Of a stretch of 19,007 nt of DNA, positions 1 to 7,799 are shown one piece after another. Each line of letters begins with the position of its first letter. The stretch's first letter is position 1. The notes under the pieces were generated by a model. That model saw only the letters and a list, made by a program, of their open reading frames with translations. It did not search any database and was not told the origin of the DNA. The position numbers were made by a program, and so were the translations under genes. The stretch comes from UBA1724 sp963632245 (GTDB lineage: Bacteria > Verrucomicrobiota > Lentisphaeria > Oligosphaerales > Oligosphaeraceae): assembly GCA_963632245.1 (NCBI GenBank), contig CAVGTF010000028.1, positions 1 to 19,007 on the forward strand, read 5' to 3'.

Positions 1-80
1 TACGCCCTTCTACCTACTCCCTAGCCATGGGCGGGGCCCCTGCCGGGCCGAACCTTCTACCTACTACCTCCGCCCTACTC
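1..80. repeat. Intergenic C-rich repeat fragment
   Basis: This non-coding stretch follows the pilin terminator at the window edge. It contains a 13-bp direct repeat, CCTTCTACCTACT, at 6-18 and 53-65. It also contains the 14-mer ACCTCCGCCCTACT at 66-79, whose reverse complement occurs at 12112-12125 inside the 164-bp tandem repeat. The shared words suggest a member of a dispersed intergenic repeat family, here inverted relative to the 12-kb copies. The element probably continues beyond the window, so its full length cannot be given. Confidence 0.5.
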
Positions 81-84
81 CCCT

Positions 85-134
85 AAACGCAAAAGGGCCC
101 CCGTGCCTAGCGGCGCGGGGGCCCTTTTGCGTTT
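85..134 (-). terminator. Strong intrinsic terminator of the pilin gene
   Basis: A perfect 19-bp stem (AAACGCAAAAGGGCCCCCG at 85-103 pairing with 116-134) encloses a 12-nt loop, TGCCTAGCGGCG. On the minus strand the GC-rich stem is followed by TTTT, and it begins only 5 nt after the pilin stop codon. The A/T runs on both sides make it potentially bidirectional. The core hairpin, loop included, recurs almost unchanged at 1481-1522. Confidence 0.9.
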
Positions 135-139
135 CAGCG

Positions 140-955
<816 letters not shown>

Positions 956-1059
956 TATGAATGGATGTATCCCAACCACGGGACAGCATAGAGTTTAACC
1001 AAAACTTTCCCGGAAGACAAGTGCAAAAACAGGAAAATTCCAGAAAATTTCGCCCCCCC

Positions 1060-1116
1060 CTGACAACTCATGACAATTCTGTATAAAATTTATACGACAT
1101 TGTCATAAGTTGTCAT
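1060..1116 (-). promoter_or_regulatory. 55-bp nested palindrome, candidate promoter/operator of the pilin gene
   Basis: The arms TGACAACTCATGACAAT (1061-1077) and its near-perfect reverse complement (1099-1115, 16 of 17) flank a perfect inner palindrome, GTATAAAATTTATAC (1081-1095), all centred on 1088. There are four TGACAA half-sites: two direct copies 10 bp apart in each arm. On the minus strand, ATGACA (1111-1116), a 16-bp spacer and TATAAA (1089-1094) form a plausible promoter with a 5' leader of about 125 nt to the pilin ATG. By symmetry CTGACA/16/TATAAA (1060-1065, 1082-1087) reads on the plus strand. The palindrome is seen directly; promoter and operator function are inferred. Confidence 0.55.
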
Positions 1117-1129
1117 ATTGCAATCTAAT

Positions 1130-1360
1130 GAATGAAGCCTGCGGCGCTCTTCCTCCTGCCGGCGGTACGGTACCGGCTTTTGGGCCGCAGCGCGGCGCGT
1201 GCCTAGCCTACACGCGTGCCTTCCAAGCTCGGTTTTCGCAGGAAGATCTCCAAAGGAGGTCGGGGCTTGCGCCCCCCGTGCCCCCCCATAAATACATCTG
1301 GGTAGCCATGGTGGCCAGAACCAGCCCCCGCCTAGGCTCTTCCGCCTACCGGCGGTACTT
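1130..1360. repeat. Intergenic GC-rich repeat modules
   Basis: No credible gene was found here; the open frame on the plus strand is low-complexity and matches nothing I recognise. The module CCAAAGGAGGTCGGGG at 1252-1267, followed by a CCCCCCGTGCCCCCC tract, and the module CTTCCGCCTACCGGCGGTAC near 1339-1358 both recur, in reverse orientation and the same order, at 11730-11810. A related palindrome, GCCGGCGGTACGGTACCGGC, lies near 1157-1177. This suggests a degenerate copy of a dispersed element. Confidence 0.5.
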
Positions 1361-1432
1361 GCGCGCCAATATGGGCGCGCTTTACGCACGCGCCGGTAAA
1401 TTCCGGCGCGGGGTTTCGCCTTTGCGAAACCC
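1361..1432. other. Row of three perfect hairpins
   Basis: Three back-to-back perfect stem-loops are visible: GCGCGCC at 1361-1367 with 1374-1380 (6-nt loop), CGCGCCGG at 1389-1396 with 1403-1410 (6-nt loop), and GGGTTTCGC at 1411-1419 with 1424-1432 (4-nt loop). A pure pyrimidine tract follows at 1441-1474, then the terminator at 1481-1522. Together with the plus-strand promoter-like sequence near 1060-1087, this could be the body of a non-coding RNA, or simply hairpin-rich repeat DNA downstream of putP. Confidence 0.5.
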
Positions 1433-1480
1433 TGGCCTAACTTCCTCCTTCCTCCTTTCTCCCTCCTCCTTTCTATACAC

Positions 1481-1522
1481 AAAAAAGGGCCCCCGTGCCT
1501 AGCGGCGCGGGGGCCCTTTTTT
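1481..1522 (-). terminator. Intrinsic terminator of putP, possibly bidirectional
   Basis: A perfect 15-bp stem (1481-1495 with 1508-1522) has six A at one foot and six T at the other, around the loop TGCCTAGCGGCG. On the minus strand it starts 10 nt after the putP stop and ends in TTTTTT. The 38-nt core, loop included, is identical to the pilin terminator at 91-128. It could also stop a plus-strand transcript coming from the 1060-1116 palindrome. Confidence 0.9.
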
Positions 1523-1532
1523 GCGTGTCTTC

Positions 1533-2993
1533 CTACTCTTCGGTTTCGACGGCCTTCTGGTACATATCCTGGATCTCGGCGGTGGGTGCCTTGGTGCAGA
1601 GAGCCACGACGATGGCGGTAACGAGTCCAGCGAAGAATCCAGGGAGCAGCTCATAGACTCCGGTGCAGCTCTTCAGGGCAATGATCCAGAGGACATCGAC
1701 CACGGAGCCCACGACGATACCGGCGATTGCTCCAGAAAGATTGAAACGTCTCCAGAAGACTGCCAGGAGGATTGCGGGACCGAATGCGGCGCCGAAGACG
1801 CCCCAGGCATTTTCCACCAGTGCCATGATGGTTCCGGCATGAGGATCCATGGCGATGAGCAGTGCGAGCAGAGCGATGACAAGGACCAGGAGTCGTCCAA
1901 TCCAGAGGAGCTCCACGTCATTGGCCTTTCCCTGTCGAATGAGGGGCTTGTAGACATCGCAGGAGAATGCGGAGGAGGCGGCCAGCAACTGGCTGTCGGC
2001 GGTGCTCATGGCGGCGGCCAGGACAGCGGAGAGGAGCACACCGGACATCAGTGCGGGGAAGATCCGTCGGACCATCTCCACAAAGACCAGCTCCTTGCCC
2101 GCGATTTCCGCGGTGTAGGGGATCACATTGCGGCCGATGAGTCCGATGAGAGCGGCGAAGATCACCACGAGAGCGGTCCAGCTAATGCCGATGACCGAGG
2201 ACTTCCGGAGATCTTTTTGGGACTTGATTGCGATGAATCGGATAATGATGTGTGGCATACCAAAGTATCCCAGCCCCCAAGCCAAACCGGAGACGATGGT
2301 GGGCACGTCGGTGAAGTTATCCCAAAGACCGCCGGGGAGGCACTGTGCCTCGGGGGCGATGGTCTCGAGAGTGAAGACGGCGAAGAGGGGCGCCAGGAAC
2401 ATGGCGCCGATGACCAGGAGTCCCTGGAAGAAGTCGGTCCAGCAGACGGCGGAGAATCCGCCCAAGAAGGTGTATCCCACGATCACAAGGGCGGCCAGAT
2501 ACATCGCCAGATTGGAATCCATTCCGGTGATCTTATTGAAGAGGGTTCCGCAGGCCTTGACGCTGGATGCAGCGTAGATGGTGTATGCCACCAGGAAGAC
2601 CACCGCGCAGATCACCTGAAGAGCATGGGACTTCGCCAGGAAGCGGTTGGAGAGGAACTGGGGGATCGTGATGGAGTCTCCGAAGACCACGGTGAATTTC
2701 CGGAGTCGAGGCGCCTCGAAGATCCAGCTGAGGCTGTATCCCAGCGCCAGTCCGATGGGGATCCAGACCTGTCCCATGCCCTTGCAGTAAATGGCGGTGG
2801 GCAGTCCCATGAGGACCCAGGCGCTCATGTCGGAGGCGCCGGCAGAGAGAGCAGAGACCCAGGCGCCCATCTTGCGGTCGCCGAGGAAGTAGGTCTTCTC
2901 ACCGCCATTTCGGTCCTTGATGAAGAAGTAGATGCCGATGGACAGCATGAACAGCAGGTAGACGACAAATGCTAGGGGTTCCTGAAAAGACAT
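1533..2993 (-). CDS. putP: Sodium/proline symporter PutP
   Basis: An inner-membrane Na+/L-proline symporter of the solute:sodium symporter (SSS) family, 486 residues against about 500 in E. coli PutP, with the expected hydrophobic segments along its whole length. Diagnostic stretches match PutP rather than other SSS members: SAGASDMSAWVLMGLPTAIY (about residues 50-69, including the Asp and Ser positions linked to Na+ and proline binding), the GYFGMPHIIIRF segment in the middle, and LSAVLAAAMSTADSQLL, the Na2-site helix. The ATG at 2993 gives the normal PutP N-terminus, although no clear Shine-Dalgarno precedes it. It lies 66 nt downstream of the fumarase-like gene and is followed by a strong terminator. 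No putA or regulator is nearby, so it probably serves general proline uptake or osmoprotection. Confidence 0.93.
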   Translation of the reverse strand: MSFQEPLAFVVYLLFMLSIGIYFFIKDRNGGEKTYFLGDRKMGAWVSALSAGASDMSAWVLMGLPTAIYCKGMGQVWIPIGLALGYSLSWIFEAPRLRKFTVVFGDSITIPQFLSNRFLAKSHALQVICAVVFLVAYTIYAASSVKACGTLFNKITGMDSNLAMYLAALVIVGYTFLGGFSAVCWTDFFQGLLVIGAMFLAPLFAVFTLETIAPEAQCLPGGLWDNFTDVPTIVSGLAWGLGYFGMPHIIIRFIAIKSQKDLRKSSVIGISWTALVVIFAALIGLIGRNVIPYTAEIAGKELVFVEMVRRIFPALMSGVLLSAVLAAAMSTADSQLLAASSAFSCDVYKPLIRQGKANDVELLWIGRLLVLVIALLALLIAMDPHAGTIMALVENAWGVFGAAFGPAILLAVFWRRFNLSGAIAGIVVGSVVDVLWIIALKSCTGVYELLPGFFAGLVTAIVVALCTKAPTAEIQDMYQKAVETEE

Positions 2994-3059
2994 GGGGATG
3001 TGTGTTGGTTTAGGGATGGATTGCTACGAATGAATACGAAAGCGTTTTCTGCCGATTGC

Positions 3060-3638
3060 CTATCGGCTGGCGGGTCGGGACTGCTCCAGGATTTGTTCGT
3101 GGAGGCTCTCGCCGTTGGCGTCCATGGTGACGATGGCGGGGAAGTCCTTGACCTCCAGGCACCAGATTGCCTCGGGGTATCCGAACTCCTCCAGGAAAAA
3201 TACATTCTTCACCCGGAGAATGGCGGCGGCAAGCACCTGTGCGGCGCCGCCCACGGCGGAGAGGTATACCGCGCCCTGCGTCCGGAGCGCCTCGCGGGTC
3301 ACCGTGCCCATGCCGCCCTTGCCGATGATTGCGCGGACGCCAAAGCGCCGAATGACCTCAGCCTGGTAGGGTTCTTCCCGCGCGGAGGTCGTAGGACCCG
3401 CAGCGGTGATGCGCCAGCCGCCATCCTGGGGGATCACCACGGGACCGCAATGGTAGATGGCGCTGCCGCGCAAATCCAGTCCCGCCGGGAGTTTCGGGGA
3501 ATTTTCGCCGCCGGCGAGGAATTTATGTGCCGCATCGCGGGCGGTGTAGAGCGTGCCGTTGAGCAGCACCTGGTCGCCCAGGGACAGCGAGCGCACATCG
3601 GCCTCCGCAAGAGGAAGATTCAGAGTCTTCAGGGACAT
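3060..3638 (-). CDS. Class I fumarate hydratase/L-tartrate dehydratase, beta subunit
   Basis: 192 residues, the usual size of the stand-alone beta subunit (TtdB/FumA C-terminal domain) of iron-sulfur hydro-lyases, which interconvert fumarate and malate or dehydrate tartrate in the cytoplasm. Evidence: a start typical of these subunits (LSLGDQVLLNGTLYTARDAAHK), then a GPTTSAREEPY segment, the GKGGMG loop and the AVYLSAVGGAAQVLA segment. The iron-sulfur cluster is normally bound by the alpha subunit, which is not present anywhere in this window, so this is an orphan half unless alpha lies elsewhere. Substrate cannot be decided from sequence; fumarate is the commonest. The start at 3638 has GGAG about 10 nt upstream and sits 18 nt after the FtsB-like gene. 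Confidence 0.85.
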   Translation of the reverse strand: MSLKTLNLPLAEADVRSLSLGDQVLLNGTLYTARDAAHKFLAGGENSPKLPAGLDLRGSAIYHCGPVVIPQDGGWRITAAGPTTSAREEPYQAEVIRRFGVRAIIGKGGMGTVTREALRTQGAVYLSAVGGAAQVLAAAILRVKNVFFLEEFGYPEAIWCLEVKDFPAIVTMDANGESLHEQILEQSRPASR

Positions 3639-3656
3639 TTTCGAGGGCTCCGCTTG

Positions 3657-3962
3657 TCAGGGCTTCCGGGGGGCGTCCGTGGTCTCCTGGCGGGGGATCT
3701 GGTAGATGACCTCGCCGGGCTTCGCCAAATTGAACTTGTCGCGCGCCACCTCCTCGATGGTGGCGCGGTCGCCGGAGCGCAGCCGCTCGATCTTCGCATC
3801 GCGCTCCTGGACCTCCTTCTCCAGACGTTCCACCTGCGCCTGGAGCTCCCGGAGCTCCTCTTTCAGGCTGCCGTATTCGGCCACTGGCGGCACCCAGAAC
3901 ACCGCTGCAAGAATCACCAGGATGACCAGCAGAAGAAGAATGATGATCTGGTAGGGCTTCAT
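3657..3962 (-). CDS. ftsB: FtsB/DivIC-family septum formation initiator
   Basis: A 101-residue bitopic membrane protein. Residues 5-23 form one hydrophobic helix, residues 32-63 are a charged heptad-like coiled coil (LKEELRELQAQVERLEKEV), and the segment IEEVARDKFNLAKPGEVIY (69-87) is the signature that closes FtsB/DivIC domains. In other bacteria these proteins join FtsL and FtsQ (DivIB) in the divisome, the coiled coil pointing into the periplasm, and control septal wall synthesis. The neighbouring D-Ala-D-Ala carboxypeptidase fits an envelope role. The symbol is assigned by family, since FtsB and DivIC cannot be separated by sequence alone. No clear ribosome binding site is seen; the gene lies 32 nt after the glycosyltransferase. 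Confidence 0.82.
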   Translation of the reverse strand: MKPYQIIILLLLVILVILAAVFWVPPVAEYGSLKEELRELQAQVERLEKEVQERDAKIERLRSGDRATIEEVARDKFNLAKPGEVIYQIPRQETTDAPRKP

Positions 3963-3994
3963 GATCTACGGAAAAGAGGAAGCGTCTCTTCGGG

Positions 3995-4681
3995 CTACTT
4001 AAAGAGATTGTATTTGAGGATATACCAGAGTGCGGCAACGCCATCGCGCCAGCCGATCTTCTTTCCCTGGTCGTAGGGCCTGGGGACGTAGTGGATGGGA
4101 GTCTCCACGATGCGTGCCTTTGCCTTGGCGAGCTTCGCGGTAATCTCGGGCTCGAAGCCGAAACGGTTGCATTCCAGCGTGAAGCTCTTGAAGAGCTCGG
4201 CGCGGATCATCTTGTAGCAGGTCTCCATGTCGGTGAGATGGAGATTTGCGCAGAAATTGGAGAATCCGGTGAGCCACTGATTGCCCTTCACGTGCCAGAA
4301 AGAGTCCACCAGATGGGTGGGATTGGAGTATCGGGAGCCGAAGACCGCCTCCGCCTCGCCATTTTCGATATGCTGGAGCATTCCGGGGAATTCGGCGGGG
4401 GAGTATTCCAGATCGGCGTCCTGGATAATCACCACGTCGCCGGTGAGTTTCGCCTGGGCGGTGCGGATCGCAGCGCCCTTCCCCTGGTTCTTCTCATGGC
4501 GGCAGAGCACCAGGTCGCTGGAAGGCGGAAGCGCCTCGAGCACCTCCTTGGTGCCATCAGTGGAGCAGTCGTCCACCACCAGGATCTCGAGATCGGTCAC
4601 ACCGCAGGAACGCACCGCCTCAATGACGGAGGCCACGGTGTTCACTTCATTGTAGACTGGGATGATGACGGAGAGCTTCAT
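3995..4681 (-). CDS. Family 2 glycosyltransferase, DPM/DPG synthase-like
   Basis: 228 residues of a GT-A fold family 2 glycosyltransferase, resembling the dolichyl/polyprenyl-phosphate sugar synthase group. It shows KLSVIIPVYNE at residues 2-11, VVDDCSTDGT near 35-44, the NQGKGAAIRTA nucleotide-binding segment, the metal-binding DAD at 88-90, then DMETCYK and EPEITAKL. A C-terminal basic motif (RPYDQGKKIGWRDG) is typical of the group. There is no C-terminal membrane helix pair, so it is probably a peripheral enzyme that transfers a sugar from a nucleotide to a lipid-phosphate carrier for envelope glycans; donor and acceptor are unknown. The ATG at 4681 overlaps the stop of the upstream carboxypeptidase gene (ATGA), which indicates translational coupling. 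An in-frame GTG five codons earlier is less likely. Confidence 0.85.
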   Translation of the reverse strand: MKLSVIIPVYNEVNTVASVIEAVRSCGVTDLEILVVDDCSTDGTKEVLEALPPSSDLVLCRHEKNQGKGAAIRTAQAKLTGDVVIIQDADLEYSPAEFPGMLQHIENGEAEAVFGSRYSNPTHLVDSFWHVKGNQWLTGFSNFCANLHLTDMETCYKMIRAELFKSFTLECNRFGFEPEITAKLAKAKARIVETPIHYVPRPYDQGKKIGWRDGVAALWYILKYNLFK

Positions 4682-5871
4682 TCTTGGTAGGACCACTCCA
4701 GGATCTGCTTGGCGATTTCGTCACGACGCTTGCCGCGGTCGCTTCCCTGGACACCCATGAGCACCACCATGCGGTTCTTGCCCTGGCGTGTGCAGGTGAC
4801 CACGATGCAGTATCCCGCGCCGTCCGTGAAACCGGTCTTCATGCCATTGACGCCGGGGACCTTTCCGCGGAGGAGCTTGTTGGTGGAATTCACATCGAAG
4901 GGGTTCTTCTTATCAGCACGGATGCGCTCCTGGGTGGTGGCGGCCCACTTCCGGATGGCGGCGTAATGCATATCGCGGATGGCGAGGTACGCCACTTCCA
5001 GGGCGCTGCCGGTATTCTCCTTGCGCGTCTTCTGGGCGACCACGGGGAGGCCGTGGGGATTCAGGAAATTCATGCCATTTAGGCCGAGCTCACGGGCGCG
5101 GCGATTCATCGTCGCGGGGAATTCGTCGGGGTGATCCTGGGAAATATAGCGGGAGACCACGTAGGCGCAGTCATTGGCGCTACAGACCATCATGCACATG
5201 AGCATCTCATCCAGGGTATAGGTCTCGCCGGCATCCAGATAGACGCCATTGATCTTCTTGTCGCGGAAGTACTTCCGATCAGCGGCAGAGATGGTGACCG
5301 GCGTATTCAGGGAGACCCCAGGATGGCTGTCGATATACTCCATGAGGAGCATGGAGGTCATCAGCTTGGTGAGGGAGGCAATGGGGTAGCTCTTCGCGGC
5401 GTCCTTCTGCCAGAGAATGGCGTTGGAATCCAAATCAATCACCACGCCAGAACGGACCTCCTTCACGAGAGTCGCCAGACGATTCGGGAGCGCCTTCTCC
5501 GCATTCTTGAAGAAGCCATTGTAGTATGCCGGGGGCATGCCCGCCTTCTGCTGAGAAGAAGGAGGCGTTGCCGCCACGGGCGGCTGCACCGTAGCAGGCT
5601 GTTGCGGTTTCTGGCCCGCGGGAGTCCGGGGAGTCGTCGGCGGTTGTTGCGCCACGGGGGCAGCAGGCGTGGTGACGGCGGGCGCGGGAGGTGGTGTGAC
5701 GACCTGTGCGGGCGGTGCGGTGACCACGCGTCCGGAGTCCTGTGTGGGGGCGCCCTTCTGATCTCCGGTGTCGCGTCCGCAGCCCCTTCCTGCAACAACG
5801 AGAACGGCCACCTGAAGGATCATGATGACCACAAAGAGAAGGAAAATAACGATTTTGCTATTGCTACGCAT
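4678..5871 (-). CDS. D-alanyl-D-alanine carboxypeptidase (PBP, peptidase S11)
   Basis: A 397-residue low-molecular-weight penicillin-binding protein that trims the terminal D-Ala from peptidoglycan stem peptides in the periplasm. An N-terminal hydrophobic segment (7-27) acts as signal or anchor; the Cys at 31 lacks a good lipobox. A Pro/Gln/Ala-rich linker (about 50-112) precedes the catalytic domain. All three active-site motifs are intact: SLTK at 166-169 with the nucleophilic Ser, SAN at 231-233, and KTG at 345-347. The protein ends soon after the catalytic domain, so the C-terminal domain and amphipathic anchor of E. coli PBP5 are missing; the N-terminal helix probably does the anchoring. 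The ATG overlaps the upstream stop (TAATG), so the gene is coupled to the pcnB-like gene. Confidence 0.9.
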   Translation of the reverse strand: MRSNSKIVIFLLFVVIMILQVAVLVVAGRGCGRDTGDQKGAPTQDSGRVVTAPPAQVVTPPPAPAVTTPAAPVAQQPPTTPRTPAGQKPQQPATVQPPVAATPPSSQQKAGMPPAYYNGFFKNAEKALPNRLATLVKEVRSGVVIDLDSNAILWQKDAAKSYPIASLTKLMTSMLLMEYIDSHPGVSLNTPVTISAADRKYFRDKKINGVYLDAGETYTLDEMLMCMMVCSANDCAYVVSRYISQDHPDEFPATMNRRARELGLNGMNFLNPHGLPVVAQKTRKENTGSALEVAYLAIRDMHYAAIRKWAATTQERIRADKKNPFDVNSTNKLLRGKVPGVNGMKTGFTDGAGYCIVVTCTRQGKNRMVVLMGVQGSDRGKRRDEIAKQILEWSYQE

Positions 5872-7574
5872 TATCCGAAAGTAATGGAATCCGTGGAGGG
5901 AGGCAGTTTGCGGTTCTTCCCGTTCTTCTTTCCCTTGGGGGGCTCCTCCGGGAGGAACACGGGTGCCTTGAAGAATGAGTCCGACGGCGGAGGCGGCGGC
6001 GTCTCCACGATGGGAGTGAATTCGGGAGTAGGTCCCTCGGTGGTCTCCAAATGGAGCGCGGGGGAGTTCTCCGGCGCCAGGGGGGAGTCCTTCCGGGCAG
6101 CCGGCTTCTTGCGGCGCTCAGGGCGTTTCCGGACCTCCCGGACAGGCGCCTCGGCGGCATCCGCCTTGAGACCACGGGACTTCCGCGGAGACGGTGCGTC
6201 CTTGCGGGGGGCGGATTTTGCGCGGGAGCCCGAGACCAGCGGGACCAATCCGGGGAAACGGGGATCCATGCCGGAGTCCTCGATTGCGTCTGCTAACGGA
6301 GCCTCAGAGGTCTCCTCTTCGGCAGTCATGGCCTCGACGCGGCCCTCGCGCTCCTCCACATCCCAATTCTCCTCCTGGCTGCCAAAGCGCGGAGAGAGTT
6401 CGGGGAGATCCGCCAGGAGCTTCCGGTCCCAGCCAAAGAGCTGCACCAGCAACGCCACCAGCGCGCGGCCGTAGCGGTATTCGGCGTGGTTCATGAAGCG
6501 GAGCTGGACGGGCTTCTTTAGGAGCCGGGGCACCAGCCCCACGATCTGCAAAACGCGATAGAAGAGGAGCTTCGGCACCACGACGCCCTGGAAAACCAAG
6601 TGCAGCGCCTGGTGTGCGACGGGATCGGAGGCGGCATTCCCCTCCCAGAATTCGCTGGGTGCCTCGGGGTTGAGGGCGCTCATGAGGAAAGGCAGCGCCA
6701 TGGTAGAGAGCGCCAGTCCGCGGGAATTGGAGTAACGGCCGCGACGCATGGCATCGCCGCGGAGTTTCAGCAGATGCCGCATCATGACGCCCTCCTGCTC
6801 CTCCCAGGCCTCGTCAACCACGGGCAGGAAGTGCTTGAGGAATCCGGTCTCGTGCATGACCTGGAAGGTATTGTCGCAGGCGGGATTCGCCAGGAGCTTC
6901 AGGAGCTCCTCAAAGAGCCGGGGCGCACTGGCCAGCTGGATCTCCTGGCACTTTTCCCGAATCACAGTCTCCAGGCTCTCCTCCAGGCGGAAACCACACT
7001 GTCCCACCAGCTTCAACGCGCGAAGCATCCGGACGGGATCCTCCTCCATGCGGAGAGTGGGCTCGCCCACGCAACGCACAATGCCATCCCGCAAATCCTG
7101 ATAGCCGCCCGTGAAATCAATGACGCCGCGCTTGCCGGTGACATCCAGATAGAGGGAATTGACGGTGAAATCGCGGCGCTTCACATCGTCCTCGAGGGTG
7201 CCGAAGCAGTTGTCGTTCCAGATGATGGGACCATCCTCGTGCTTGCGGCCCTGGCGTTCCTTCTCGTTCGGTGTACGCCGGAAGGTGGAGACCTCGTAGA
7301 TATCACCGCCGGCATAGACATGCGCCAGGCGGAAACGCCGGCCGATGACATGGCAACGGCGGCGCCCAAAGACCTTCCGGACTTCCTCGGGAGTGGCGCT
7401 GGTGGAAATGTCGTAGTCCTTGGGAGTCTTTCCCAAAAGGAGGTCGCGCACCGCGCCTCCCACGATATAGGCTTCGAATCCCGCCTTGGAGAGCTCCCGC
7501 ACCACAGAAACAGGCGTGGGAGACACCTTCTTCAGGAGATCCTCCAGGACTTGCTTGGAAATAGTCTGCGTCAT
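5871..7574 (-). CDS. pcnB: Poly(A) polymerase / CCA tRNA nucleotidyltransferase family protein, PcnB-like
   Basis: 567 residues. A class II nucleotidyltransferase head: GFEAYIVGGAVRDLLLG (32-48), the catalytic DYD at 53-55, RRDFTVNSLYLD (133-144) and EEDPVRMLRALKLVGQCGF (177-195), the last typical of this family. Such enzymes add poly(A) tails that promote RNA decay, or the CCA end of tRNAs; the basic, extended C-terminus and lack of an HD domain favour the PcnB type, but the reaction cannot be fixed by eye. Residues beyond about 395 form a low-complexity tail, first acidic and then rich in Lys, Arg and Pro (for example VRKRPERRKKPAARK), a plausible RNA-binding tail. The ATG at 7574 is the first sensible start. 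The gene heads a tightly coupled run with the carboxypeptidase and the glycosyltransferase. Confidence 0.85.
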   Translation of the reverse strand: MTQTISKQVLEDLLKKVSPTPVSVVRELSKAGFEAYIVGGAVRDLLLGKTPKDYDISTSATPEEVRKVFGRRRCHVIGRRFRLAHVYAGGDIYEVSTFRRTPNEKERQGRKHEDGPIIWNDNCFGTLEDDVKRRDFTVNSLYLDVTGKRGVIDFTGGYQDLRDGIVRCVGEPTLRMEEDPVRMLRALKLVGQCGFRLEESLETVIREKCQEIQLASAPRLFEELLKLLANPACDNTFQVMHETGFLKHFLPVVDEAWEEQEGVMMRHLLKLRGDAMRRGRYSNSRGLALSTMALPFLMSALNPEAPSEFWEGNAASDPVAHQALHLVFQGVVVPKLLFYRVLQIVGLVPRLLKKPVQLRFMNHAEYRYGRALVALLVQLFGWDRKLLADLPELSPRFGSQEENWDVEEREGRVEAMTAEEETSEAPLADAIEDSGMDPRFPGLVPLVSGSRAKSAPRKDAPSPRKSRGLKADAAEAPVREVRKRPERRKKPAARKDSPLAPENSPALHLETTEGPTPEFTPIVETPPPPPSDSFFKAPVFLPEEPPKGKKNGKNRKLPPSTDSITFG

Positions 7575-7688
7575 TGCGTCATGCGAATCCCCCGGAGGGA
7601 GATCTCTCGCGACAGGTCGGGAGAACCTTCAGCCTCGTAGACCGGCTCTCCGTCTTGCCTGCCAGCGTGCTCCGGAGGGAAGAGGAAG

Positions 7689-7732
7689 AAAAAAGAATGC
7701 ATTCACCGGACAGCGCGGAATTCCGCGGTCCG
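7689..7732 (-). terminator. Probable terminator after rnhB
   Basis: A near-perfect hairpin at 7707-7732 combines CGGAC/GTCCG with the inner palindrome CGCGGAATTCCGCG, leaving a two-base bulge. On the minus strand it is followed, about 12 nt later, by TTTTTT (7689-7694), with another small palindrome, GAATGCATTC, directly before the T run. It lies 68 nt beyond the rnhB stop and upstream of pcnB. The distance from stem to T run makes it weaker than the other terminators in the window. Confidence 0.5.
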
Positions 7733-7799
7733 TTGTAGCAGGGAAAGGCGGGCGGATGTCTCGCCCGTGTGCGTCCGCGTGCGCGAAGTGCCCGGGTGC

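Noticed and set aside
1110..1502. Open frame of 130 codons between putP and the pilin gene (both strands open)
   Set aside because: It runs through hairpins, repeat modules and the terminator; the translation is low-complexity with no recognisable domain.
1521..2975. Long plus-strand open frame antisense to putP
   Set aside because: It is a shadow of putP: the composition is Gly/Asp/Glu/His-rich with no domain, while the minus frame is a clear PutP.
5780..5871. Lipoprotein signal in the D-Ala-D-Ala carboxypeptidase (Cys31)
   Set aside because: The residues before the Cys (AGRG) do not fit a lipobox, so an uncleaved anchor or normal signal peptide is more likely.
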